Origin: Benincasa hispida
Lineage: Eukaryota > Streptophyta > Magnoliopsida > Cucurbitales > Cucurbitaceae
DNA length: 64,000 nt
Direction of reading: 5' to 3'
Assembly (NCBI RefSeq): GCF_009727055.1
Contig: NC_052352.1
Coordinates: 20,765,085-20,829,084 of the forward strand
Positions within the stretch are counted from its first letter, which is position 1; each line of letters starts with the position of its first letter. Positions 23,126-33,088 of the stretch are shown here, in pieces. The notes under the pieces were generated by a model. The model ran no database searches. It saw only the letters and a list, made by a program, of their open reading frames with translations, and was not told where the DNA came from. Position numbers and translations under genes: made by a program.

Positions 23126-23985
23126 GACCAATATTTACTTACATGTTGCTTTTGTAGATTATTTTTTAACATAAGCTACCAATTGATTGTATACAAAAGA
23201 TAATGGACAACAACTTTTTCATACTATTGGACTGGGCTTATCGTCAGCGGCAATTTGGGATCAGGACGAACATTTCTGGGCTAAGCACTGGGCCCGTCAT
23301 GGCCCTTTATCATTCAAGGTCTTTTTTTATCCTCTCTCTAGAGGTTTTCTAGAGTGTGTATGTAATATATACGTGAAAAAGAATATAACATAAATAATTA
23401 TTTTGTTTCTTTCTAAATATCTGTTGGAGTATATTCGACTAGTTAAGAGTATATATCATCGATCAAAAACTTAAAAGTTTAAATTGTCATTATATATAAT
23501 ATTGATCTTAAAAAACTATGTTGAGATAAAATCATAAAATTCATTTTAAATTGAAAACATGTTGGGTTTTAAAAATGAGAAAGAGATATGAACGTAGAAA
23601 ACGAGTATATGTCAATTACTGTCCTATAATACCCATGTTTAGACGAGTTCATAAAAGCAACAAATGGACACATTTGAAACATGCATATATGTGACATATT
23701 GGTTAAAATTGGATGTTTAGATCTTTCAATTTAAAATTCTTCTTTGAAGTTTTTAATAAATATCAACGTTTTTTTTAATATCATTCTCGACCATTTGAAA
23801 AACTAAAATTAGAAAATGGTTTTCAATCCAGTCAATTTCTTTATTGTCATTAATTAAAACAATGTACATGTTTTAAAAGATTGATTTCTTTAATCTTAAA
23901 TTGTTTAACTGAATAATATGTATATAATAAACTCATACTTCAACCGATATAAAGTTTGAGTTTTGAATCTCTGAACTAAAAAAAT
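23126..23985. other. Spacer with one short GC-richer open frame
   Basis: 23187-23393 (+) encodes 68 aa rich in Trp and His (WDQDEHFWAKHWARHGP), in DNA that is briefly more GC-rich than its AT-rich flanks. I recognise no family and see no start context, splice structure or neighbour gene. It may be a fragment of an old exon or chance. The rest is plain AT-rich DNA. Confidence 0.4.
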
Positions 23986-23989
23986 TCAA

Positions 23990-24388
23990 CAATAATATAT
24001 TATATCTTTGTTGTGAATTTGAGGAGTACAATGGTACACAACAAGAACACGAATACGATAATAATAATATATAATAAAATAAATATAATATAATATAATA
24101 TAATATATAAATATATAAAATAAATAAATAACAAAAATTAAAAAAAAAATAATGAATTTCTCCACTTTCTCCAATCTTTTTGGATTGATCAGCAATATGT
24201 GTGTCTTTCAAAACACAACAAATGCCACTATTTATAGGCAATTTGACAAGTAAGAAGTAGATTACATGGACACTAATAGTGTGTAATTTTGAGACACATG
24301 AACAACACATGGGGTAATGGATAAGTGATACATTACCAATGGATATTAATAATAGGCTTCTACATTACACCTAATTTAACATATTTAT
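23990..24388 (-). repeat. Copia-1 3' LTR
   Basis: Shares with 29018-29455 the blocks CAATATGTGTGTCTTT, ATGCCACTATTTATAG, ATTACATGGACA, ACACATGGGGTAATGGATAA and ACATTACACCTAATTTAACA in the same order. A TATA box (CCTATAAATAG on the - strand, about 24227-24237) lies in both. An AATAT-rich low-complexity stretch (24070-24130) forms part of it. The exact inner end (23980-24020) is unclear. Confidence 0.7.
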
Positions 24389-24394
24389 AATATT

Positions 24395-24403
24395 CCCCCT
24401 TAG
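24395..24403 (-). other. Copia-1 polypurine tract
   Basis: On the - strand CTAAGGGGGAATA lies just before the LTR start, the expected position for plus-strand priming. Confidence 0.7.
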
Positions 24404-24404
24404 A

Positions 24405-26207
24405 TGTCCATTATATATGAAATATACCTTGTTAAAACCTTATTAGGAAAAAATCCACTGGAAAAAAATTCTAGTGAAGAACTATATCTTGCTAATAAAT
24501 TTACTGAAAATATAATATTTGATCTTGTATTATTAGCAAGATACATGAGTGCACCAATTGCACTAAGATATAGTACTTTAGGACCAAGAAATTCTTCATT
24601 TTCATCTCGAGGTCGAAATATATCTTTATTCACATCTAGTGAATGAATTTCCATTGGAATGATCAATGGATGTGTTTTGTCCATAAAAAATATTTTCAAA
24701 ACGTTTCCTGTATAAGTTGACTGATGAACAAATATACCATCTGCTAAATATACAATTTGCAAGCCAAGGAAAAATTTTGTTTTTCCGAGATTTTTTATTT
24801 CAAATTCTTTCTTAAGATATTCTATCGCCTTTGAAAGCTCTTCATGAGTCCCGATTATATTTAAGTCATCAACATATACAATTATAATAGCAAATCATGA
24901 CTGTGATTTCTTTATAAAAACACATGGATATATTGGATTGTTTTGATATCCTTCTTTAAATAAATATCCACTCAGTGTGATTGTACCACATTCGTCCTGA
25001 TTATTTCAATTTATATAGCGATCTCTGTAACTTTATTGAATACAATTCCCGGGAATTTGATTTATATGTTTCAGGTACCTTAAATCCTTTTGGGATTCTA
25101 ATATAAATATCATTATCAAGACATCCATATAAATATGTTTGACTACATCCATAAGATGCATATCTAGTATGGGTAGAAATGGTTCGGTTTGGTTCGATTT
25201 AGTGGTGAAACCGAACCGAATCAAGTTTTCTAATATGTGAAACTGAACCGAATCGATTTATTGGTTCAAACCAAATTGAATCAAACAACATATATGTAAT
25301 TCAGTTTTATTCTTTAAATTAAAAATGGTTCGGTTTCACTCTTTTTTTTAAAAAAATATATAAATATATAAATAAATAAGTATATATATATATATAGTTA
25401 AAAATGGTTCGATTCAGTTTCAAATTTGGTTTTTGAAATTGAAATCGAATTAATTTGATTTTAAATTTCTTCAAACAGGACCGAATCACATTTTTTGATT
25501 TCATTGTTCGGTTCAGTTTTTTTTTTTAGAAATGATTCGATTTTTGCAGTTTGAATGGCCACCCCTAACATCCATACCTTCATACACAGTCAGACCAATT
25601 AAATATCTTAGTGTAATAGCATCCACCACCGAAGAATACGTCTCATCGTAATCAATATCAGATTTTTGTGAAAAACCTTGTGCACAATCTTGTTTTATAT
25701 CTTGTGACCTCATTATTTTCATTTCTTTTCCTCACCCATTTGTATCTCACAGGTTTGACACCTTCTAGTGTTTGGACTACTGGTCCATTTTTAAAGCGAG
25801 TTTAATTTTGCCTCGATTGTTTTTTTCCTCTAAAGCCAATCTTTTCTATGTTGATATTCTTCAACAGATTTTAGTTCAAAATCCTCATTTTCATATATAA
25901 TATCAAGAGTCACATTATACACAAAAATGTTGTCAATAACTACATGAGTTCGATTCCATCTTTTTCTTGTCATAACATAGTTTATTGAAATCTCATTATT
26001 ATCGTTATGTATTCCATCTTCTTCATTAGTCATGTCATGAATTTCTTCGTGGGTATTTACATTCTTAACCAAGTTTTCTTGACTATTAATTTTTTTTTTT
26101 TTTAGGATTTTTATCTTTGAAACCCACTGGTCTACCACGCTTTTGGCACGTTCCAAACTCATTACTGATAACTTGCTATGTTGAGATATCAATTTTCCAT
26201 AGAACAT
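24405..26207 (-). pseudogene. Copia-1 reverse transcriptase (RNase H missing), broken
   Basis: On the - strand: an Asp/Asn-rich integrase-RT linker (25830-26207), then RT beginning AQGFSQKSDIDYDETYS and LRYLIGLTVYEGMDV (25513-25722). A MITE interrupts here. RT then resumes with MDVV, YLYGCLDNDIYI and GFKVPETY (25033-25150). A readable YVDD catalytic box follows near 24865-24880. Next come DGIFVHQSTYTGNVLKIF and PKVLYLSAIGALMYLANNTR with SNIIFSVNLLARY (24480-24762). Directly after LLARY the sequence becomes the 3' UTR, so RNase H is deleted. Multiple stops and frameshifts are present. Confidence 0.8.
25168..25569. mobile_element. MITE-like insertion with GGTTCGGTTT repeats, inside Copia-1 RT
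   Basis: About 400 bp begin TAGTATGGGTAGAAATGG and end GAATGGCCACCCCTA, so the ends are imperfect inverted copies of a TAGGGGTGG-like terminus. The body is full of GGTTCGGTTT on one strand and CCGAACCGAA on the other, plus AT-rich microsatellites. It interrupts the RT between GMD and MHLMDVV, which fit together once it is removed. A short imperfect target duplication (TATGGATG / TATGCATC) is possible. The structure suits a hAT-like MITE; the superfamily is inferred. Confidence 0.7.
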
Positions 26208-26519
26208 TTGTAGCTAGTATACGTGACTTAGTTACTTTCTTTGCATCTATAAATGCATATGGTAATTGAGTTGCTATATTTTGCAAACAAATTATGTTAT
26301 GAACTTCAAATTCACATTGATTTGTGCAGGGATCTAAATGCGACAATAACAATGCATTCCATGTAATTTCTTTTTCCAACATCTTAATTCCTCCCCCTGA
26401 TGTTGGAAAATTTGTCTCATTAAAATGACAATCAGCAAATCATGCAGTAAGTACATCACCCATCAGCGGTTCAAGATATTTGATAACTGATGGGGATCAT
26501 ATCCAATATATATTCCTAA

Positions 26520-27440
26520 CCTCCTTTAAGGATCCATCTTAGTACGTTGTGGTAGAGCAATTAGAACATATACTACACATCCAAAAATTCTTAGATGGAA
26601 AATATTTGGCTCATGGCTATAAGCTAATTGTAATGGTGAGTACTTATGATAAAATATTGGCCTAATGTGTACAAGTGATACAGTATGCAAAATAGCATGT
26701 CTCCATGCAGATGTATGAAGCTTAACTCTCATAAGCAATGGTATAGCAATTAACTGCAAACGTTTTATGAATGATTCTGCTAAACCATTTTGTATATGAA
26801 CATGAGCTATAGGATGTTCAACACTTATTTTAATTGACATACAATAAATATCAAAAGCTTGGGATGGAAATTTACCAACATTATCAAGACAAATGGTTTT
26901 AATTGTATAATTAGAAAATTGTACTCTTTACTTAATTATTTGAGCGAGTAATCTTGCAAATGCAAGATTTCGACTTGATAATAAACACACTTGTGACCAT
27001 CTGCTAGATGCGTCTATTAATATCATAAAAGATCTAAATGGTCTACTTGATTGGTTAATAGGTCCACATATATCACTATGAACTCACTCTAAAAATGCAG
27101 GTGATTTAGTCCCCACTTTGACTTGTGATAGTCTAATGATTAATTTGCCTTGAGTGCAAGCATCACATGATAATTCATTAGATTGAAGAATCTTCTAGCT
27201 CTTCAATGGATGTCCATTTGAATTCTCAAGAATTTTTCTCATCATTATAGACTCTGAATGACCTAATATGTCATGCCAAATTGTAAATATGTTTAAATTT
27301 ATGAACTTTAGGTTCATTGTTGCATATGTTTCAATTACTCGTATATGAGTATAATATAATCTAGAAGATAAAGCAGGCAACTCTTCCAGTATACGTTTTT
27401 CATATAAGATAGTAGATATGATATAAAGATACTCCATATT
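26520..27440 (-). pseudogene. Copia-1 integrase with pre-integrase domain, broken
   Basis: 27195-27437 gives the pre-integrase segment with the HHCC-type region (TIWHDILGHSESIMMRKILENSNGHPL). The core runs through 26840-27190 in broken frames. 26526-26840 is open and reads HIQNGLAESFIKRLQL with the catalytic Glu, then LRIFGCVVYVLIALPQRTK, the segment after the core. It would integrate element cDNA. Stops separate the domains. Confidence 0.8.
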
Positions 27441-27899
27441 ATTCTTTCTATTAGACTCAATATGATAACCACTGCAAAGTATATTTTTAAAACTAAGTAG
27501 ATTTCTCTTTAATTAACTAGAGAACAATGCATTGTCAATTGTAAATTTTGTTCCTCTAGACAAAATAATACTTGATTTCAGCATTGCCAATTTAAAAAAT
27601 ATTTTCTACTTGTAAGTATTATATGTGTAGTTGCACTGTCTGCCAGACATAAATCTTCTTTGCTCATTTTTTAGTCACTCAACATATGAAAATGATTCAG
27701 ATTTCTTTTTCAAAAGAAAATAATTACAATAAGAAAAACAACATTTGGAATATACAAAGGTTAACATCTACTAAGAGGAAAAAAATATGGAGATGAATAA
27801 AATAACATTAAGTCTAGATATTTTCAAAGTCAAAGGAAACACTTGATGTTCCATCAATTTTGTCGATTTCTCTTCAAGTGATTCAAAGAAGTCTGTCAC

Positions 27900-28890
27900 A
27901 TCCAAATTTGTCATATAGGATGGGTCAAATATGTCATTATCCTAGTATTCAAAATTTGCTTCTACATTTTTCTCTTTTTCCTTTAGGGATGCTTGATAGA
28001 GATCAACTAAGTGTTTTGACGTATGATAGGTACATGACTAATACCCAATCATTCCGCATTGGAAATATTTATTTTCAACACTTTTTGAACTCTTATCTTG
28101 TGGAGTTTTTCCTTTGTGATCATCATTTTGTGAGGTTCTTTTGAAATTTGAATGATTAAAACGACCACCATAAAAATAATAATTATTTCCTCCTCTGCCA
28201 CAGTCACGTCCTCGACCACAACCACTACATCGACCATGATTATTATTAAAATTCACAACATTCACTTCAGGGAATGGTGTTGTCCCAGTTGGTCGAGGTT
28301 CATGATTTTTCATTAATAACTCATTATTTTGTTCGGTCACGAGAAGACATGAAATTAGTTCAGAATATTGTTTAAAAACTTTCTCTCAATATTGCTGTTG
28401 CAGGAGCATATTCGAGATATGAAATGTAGAAAATGTCTTCTTTAACATATCAACATCAATAACTTTCTCTCCCATAACAACAGTTTCAAACTGATTTTAA
28501 ATAATGAGGAGTTGTAATCACTTACTGATTTTAAATCTTGTAACCTCAAGTGCATCAACTTAGAATGAACTTTAGGAAGAATAATTATTTTTTTTATGAT
28601 CATACATCTCTTTCAAAATTTTCAACAAGATACGGGGATCTTTAATTGTAATATACTTCATTTTCAATCCCTCGTGGAGATGATGATGAAAGAAAATCAT
28701 AGCTTTTGCTTTGTCCTGACTAGATGTCGTATTTCTTCTTTAATAGTTTCTCCAAGATTCATAGCATCCAGATGGATTTCGGCATCAAATACCCATGACA
28801 AATATTTACTGCCACTAATATCAAAGGCGGTAAATTCTAATTTTATGAGATTGTCTTGGCAAGTACTATCATAAAATATTGTATTTATAT
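27900..28890 (-). pseudogene. Copia-1 gag, broken
   Basis: Read on the - strand from about 28890: LEFTAFDISGSKYLSWVFDAEIHLDAMNLGE, the N-terminus of copia Gag, here split in quotation only for reading. Then AEQNNELLMKNHE-like sequence, a Gly/Arg-rich RGRDCGRGG stretch and a degenerate zinc knuckle (YFQCGMIGYWS, where first Cys and His positions appear to be Tyr). HLVDLYQASLKEKEK follows. Frameshifts occur around 28700 and 28350-28500. Confidence 0.75.
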
Positions 28891-29002
28891 TAGAAATTTA
28901 ATAGATATTAAATATGCAAAATAATGTTAAATTTATTAATTATAACAAATAGGAAAAACCGACATATCTTTAGGACCTACTTTTAACGAGGAAAACGATA
29001 GA

Positions 29003-29016
29003 AGCTCGTGCTGATA
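29003..29016 (-). other. Copia-1 primer-binding site
   Basis: On the - strand GTTATCAGCACGAGCT follows the LTR end. TATCAGCACGAG is the primer-binding box seen in one group of plant copia elements. It confirms orientation. Confidence 0.65.
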
Positions 29017-29017
29017 A

Positions 29018-29455
29018 CGTATGAACTTGAGAAGCACAACGACGCACAATGAGAATACAGTTATGGAGAAAATATAGTATAACAATATATAATAAAATAA
29101 ATAAATATTAAAATAATATAATATAATCTATAAATATATAAAATAAATAAATAACAAAAAGTAAACAAAATAACAAAGAATGAATTTATTCGTTTTCTCT
29201 TATCTTTTTAGATTGATCACCAATATGTGTGTCTTTTAAACCTACAAAATGCCACTATTTATAGACAATTTGGCATGTAGGAGGTGGATTACATGGACAT
29301 TAATCATATAATCTTGAGACACATGGACATTAATCATATAATCTTGAGACACATGGATAACACATGGGGTAATGGATAAATGATACATGACATGGCCAAT
29401 GGACACTAATTATGGGCATTTACATTACACCTAATTTAACATATCTATAATAATC
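29018..29455 (-). repeat. Copia-1 5' LTR with 30-bp internal tandem duplication
   Basis: Same ordered blocks as the 3' LTR, with a TATA box near 29256-29266 (- strand). It carries a perfect 30-bp duplication (29291-29320 and 29321-29350; ACATGGACATTAATCATATA...) that the 3' LTR lacks, so the copy number changed after insertion. Confidence 0.75.
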
Positions 29456-30172
29456 TTCTATTTTTTCTATGTTTTTTCCCTCAATTGGACCTGATTTTAT
29501 ACCTGACTCGAGTCCAGTGTGGCCTCTATTCGTGAACACAATGGAAGAAACAGAGAATCTAAACTCAACCCAAACTTTTATTTATGTATATAATATATTT
29601 TTGGTTTAGTCCACATTTACATCGGGGGAATGGGTATAAATCAATCTCAATTCAGTTTATGGGCCCATCGGATTATTTTAGCTTTTGTTTACATGTCCAT
29701 CCGTAATCGTAATTAAAAGTAAGGTCCGCTGTACCATCCTTAATGAAATCTTGTAATCTAATTGAGCTTAGGAAGGTCATCAATCCAATTGCGTTTGAAT
29801 ATGCAGTGGGACCTACATATTTGATACAAATATTTGTTTCTCCATTTCCTGATTTGTCCTTTGAAATAAGGAGGGTTTATAGATGGAATTATCGACATCG
29901 ATTTCAATCACTTTAACATTTTATAACACCCTTTCTTCGTCTAACCGATCTACCGGTTACCATAGTGAAGTTAATAACAATTAAGATACAAATGTTTTTA
30001 TCAATTTTATTTTGTTTGATCAGTCTAAACTTGAATTGTTAATTTTTTGTTATAACCACATTCATGCTATAATTATTGATCTACCACTATAATGTTCCAT
30101 CAATAGGAAAAGTTTATTGTATAATGTAGTTGTCCAATTAAGCCTCATGCATATGAATTTATCAGATCATTT
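29456..30172. other. Spacer, no gene seen
   Basis: No domain-bearing open frame or repeat structure recognised between Copia-1 and the solo LTR. Confidence 0.5.
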
Positions 30173-32078
30173 TGTTGGGTTTTATGTCCTAAAACTCATG
30201 GTTTGTAAATAATAACTTATTCTGTTAATCAATATAGATGTTATTGAAGTTTGATTCAATAAAATTGTTATTGAATGCATGAATTGCTCATTTCATTTTA
30301 GAAATAACCTAAATCCAATAAACTAAGATCCATGGCTATTACATGAGTACTTGAACTTTATGTGGAGATATAAGAGTGGATCAAGTTCGAGTAAATAGCT
30401 AAAATGGTCTATAATATATAGATAAGGGTGGGTACCTTATTTTGGGGATATTATCGGATGCGACCCACTATGTAGATGTTACAATTGTTGTAAAGTGCTA
30501 CAACTGAAGTGATCTTGATTCGTTCATGTGGAGAGATGCAGGTGGAGACATCCTATGCAAAGAATTTGTATAAGATCGGACCAGCAAATAACTCACTCTT
30601 ACTTTATAACGTTGTTTACTGTTTAAGACTGACTATTTTAAAGCGATGACCTAGATAACATGACCTTAATCCTAAGCTAACTATGAACTTCTATTTATTC
30701 GGGTTTATCCTTAGATTTATATGGGTGAGGGTTGGCTCAACAGCACCGACTCAATAAGCCTCCTATTTCAAGAGTAAAACCGGGTTGATAGCTGTGGACA
30801 TAAGGTGCAAGATGGAATTCACACCTACCCGCTTTTAGGGATAATAGAGAGGTTGTTCCCTTAAGTGCTAACTCTGGGTCTTGAACAAATGGCCCCAACC
30901 TCTCATTGGCCCAAGAGGTCTTAGTTTAGTGATTCGATCATAACCAATTATTCATTAAAGAATCAGTGAGACTTAAGAAACAAGATGTAATCTCGGGGGT
31001 AAAACAGCTTTTGACCAGTTGTTATTACGAATAACCTGTGAAGGGTTGACTTATTAATCATGATTATATCGAGTAGACACAAATATATCTACAGTGAGGG
31101 GAGTGCAACTATTGGGTTTTAGTGGAATGACCCGATAGTTAACGAATGTTGGTTAATTCGGGTTGAAGAATTTAACCGGTTAATCTCGGATCGTTGGAGC
31201 CCATGATCTGTAGGTCCATTAAATCCCCCTATTAGCTCACAAATGGATTAAAACTTAGAATAGCGTGATAAGAGAATTTGAAACGTTCAGAATTTGAGGG
31301 AATTATTAATTATATGTGATATAATTAAATGTTTAATTATTGGATTAAATAAAATTGGAGAATTGGATAATATTTAAATTAGATTTAAATATTAATTACA
31401 TGAATAGAGATTCATGGTTATAGAATTGGTGTTTAATTAATTATATTAAATTAATCTAATTAATTAAATAGGTTAATTGATTATTTGGAATTAATTTTAT
31501 TCAAATGAATTGTTAGAATTAATTTTGGTTAAAATAATTTTACAATTTTTTTTTTCAATTTTTAAAATTTGATTTCAAATTAATTTTTTGGTTTAAAATC
31601 AATTAAATTGAAAATTGGATTTCAGTTTTAAGAAATTTATTTTAAATTAAAGAAATTGAAAAGTGTCAAAATTGTGACACAAGTGAGTGGCAAAATAAAT
31701 TTGATATAGATCAAAGTCATTTTTCAACTGAAGAGATTCATGCATTTTTTGAATATTGGCTGGTTTGAAGAAGAAGAGTTCTTCAACAAACCCATAAAAT
31801 CTGACTTCTCCTCTCCAATAATTTCTTAAATTCCTACTCATTTTGAATCCCACAATTCAATCTAAAGTCCTATAAAATAGTAGGGAAGATCAAGTGGTGG
31901 TCTACAAAATTTTGGAGACAAGATTGAAGCTGAATTGGTTGATTGAAGAAAATTTTCAAAGGTATATCATCAAACCCTACTTTTAGTTCTTGAATATGCT
32001 TACTTAAATGTTAAAATTGATGAATTAGATTGTTTAATGATTTTGTTTGATTCCGCTAATTGCATGCTAATTCCAACA
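30173..32078 (+). mobile_element. Solo copia LTR (TGTTGGG...CCAACA)
   Basis: 1,906 bp, starting TGTTGGGTTTTATGTCCTAA and ending ATTCCAACA, flanked by CATTT (30168-30172) and CATTC (32079-32083), a 4/5 TSD. Ordered similarity to the other TGTTGGGGTTGATGCCCTAA LTRs includes AATAAACTAAGATCCATGGC, GATGTTACAATTGTTGTAAA and GTTAACGAATG. There is no PBS or PPT, hence a solo LTR. It is a divergent member of the family at 33089, 41035, 50427 and 57033. Confidence 0.75.
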
Positions 32079-32089
32079 CATTCATACTC

Positions 32090-32818
32090 GTGCAATCCCA
32101 CAAACTAGATATTAGTTATCAAAAGAAAGAAAAAATAGTACACAATGAAAGCATAAACATTCATTCATTTGTAGAAAAAAAGTTTATACAAAATATAGTC
32201 AAGTATAATGGAGAAGATGATCATACAATGGAGAGTTAATGGGGTCGGGGTTTTGCTTTCATTAAACCAGAAAAAACCAAAAAACGAATATGCAAACTCC
32301 AACCCCCCAACCCTACCACAAGAAGAATAACCCTACTCAGAGTTACTGGATATAACCACAAATGTTTGTCTGGAGTTGTCCTTCTGGACCTTCGTGCTGC
32401 TTGGTCCTTTTCCGACACAACATTTCCTCCCCACCTCCTCCACCTTCCTTTTCCTTTTTCGGTCTTTAAGGTAGTTGACTGATATCCGTGATGTTTCACG
32501 AGGGGATGGCTGGTTCACAGTTGGTTGTGAACCAATGGAATCAATTCTCACAATCGAAATGGGAGTTGTTTGTGGAGGTGGTCCTTCGATGATGCTCGCA
32601 TTCCCTTCTACCCCATCCACCGATTCATTGTGTTCATCGGTTGTTTGGGGCTCCGACGTGGTGAGATAAGTGTTAGTGCTAGACTCGTCCAAACCTCAAG
32701 TTCATTGATCAGATGAGTAGTCCAAAAAGCGAGCATCCGAGGAGTCGTCATCCTCTCTAGACGACTCATATGTTATTGGTGGTGTGACGGGGCTTGGTGG
32801 GTCAGATTTGGAAAGACT
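32090..32818 (-). pseudogene. Unassigned Ser/Asp-rich ORF remnant
   Basis: One - strand frame is open from about 32818 to 32333 except for two close stops at about 32693-32704. It encodes an acidic, Ser/Pro/Thr-rich stretch (SDPPSPVTPPITYESS, REDDDSSDARFLDYSSD), then SEPQTTDEHNESVDGVEG, then a basic cluster KDRKRKRK that resembles a nuclear localisation signal, ending SSNSE. I recognise no family. It could be the extra ORF of a plant LTR element or a captured gene fragment. It is bounded by a solo LTR on one side and a copia fragment on the other. Confidence 0.4.
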
Positions 32819-32820
32819 GT

Positions 32821-33088
32821 CGTCGTTCAGACATCTTCTATGCTGTGGGCATAGACAGTAGGTATCAGTCTGACCTAGGCCATTTTCATGTTGTTGACCC
32901 ATTTAGGAAGTCTCTCATCTCATGGCTACAGTGTTTAGGGGTCACCTACGGAGCATGGGTCTATAGGATCGCCCATGGTTGGACTAAGGCAAGTGGGAGA
33001 TTTTCTTGTACTGGGCTTTTATGCCCTAGTTTATTGTTTTGTACTAGTTTTTTGTACACCTCACTTTGTTTTAGGATAAGTGGGAGAT
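32821..33088 (+). mobile_element. Upstream copy of the Copia-2 3' internal end
   Basis: 268 bp that repeat 40773-41034: an RT end reading IFYAVGIDSRYQSD, a jump to HFHVVDPF, then the non-coding 3' end with CAAGTGGGAGATTTT and the PPT AAGTGGGAGATT. It abuts the Copia-2 5' LTR. Hence internal sequence exists on both outer sides of that LTR, as in tandem LTR arrays formed by unequal recombination, or an adjacent truncated element. The same RNase H deletion is present in both copies. Confidence 0.8.

Larger units (their letters stand above)
23990..29455 (-). mobile_element. Copia-1: degenerate Ty1/copia element
   Basis: Two related LTRs (about 23990-24388 and 29018-29455) flank a - strand copia internal region in the order gag, integrase, RT, with PPT and PBS in place. 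The 3' UTR phrase after RT (CAGTGGATTTTTTCCTAATA ... PPT AAGGGGGAAT) is typical of Ale/Retrofit-like plant copia, judged from memory. The element has many stops, lacks RNase H and carries a MITE in RT. The LTRs differ by many indels, so it is old. Confidence 0.8.

Noticed and set aside
23933..24310. 125-aa frame with Tyr/Ile-rich repeats on the - strand
   Set aside because: It is the AATAT microsatellite inside the Copia-1 LTR.
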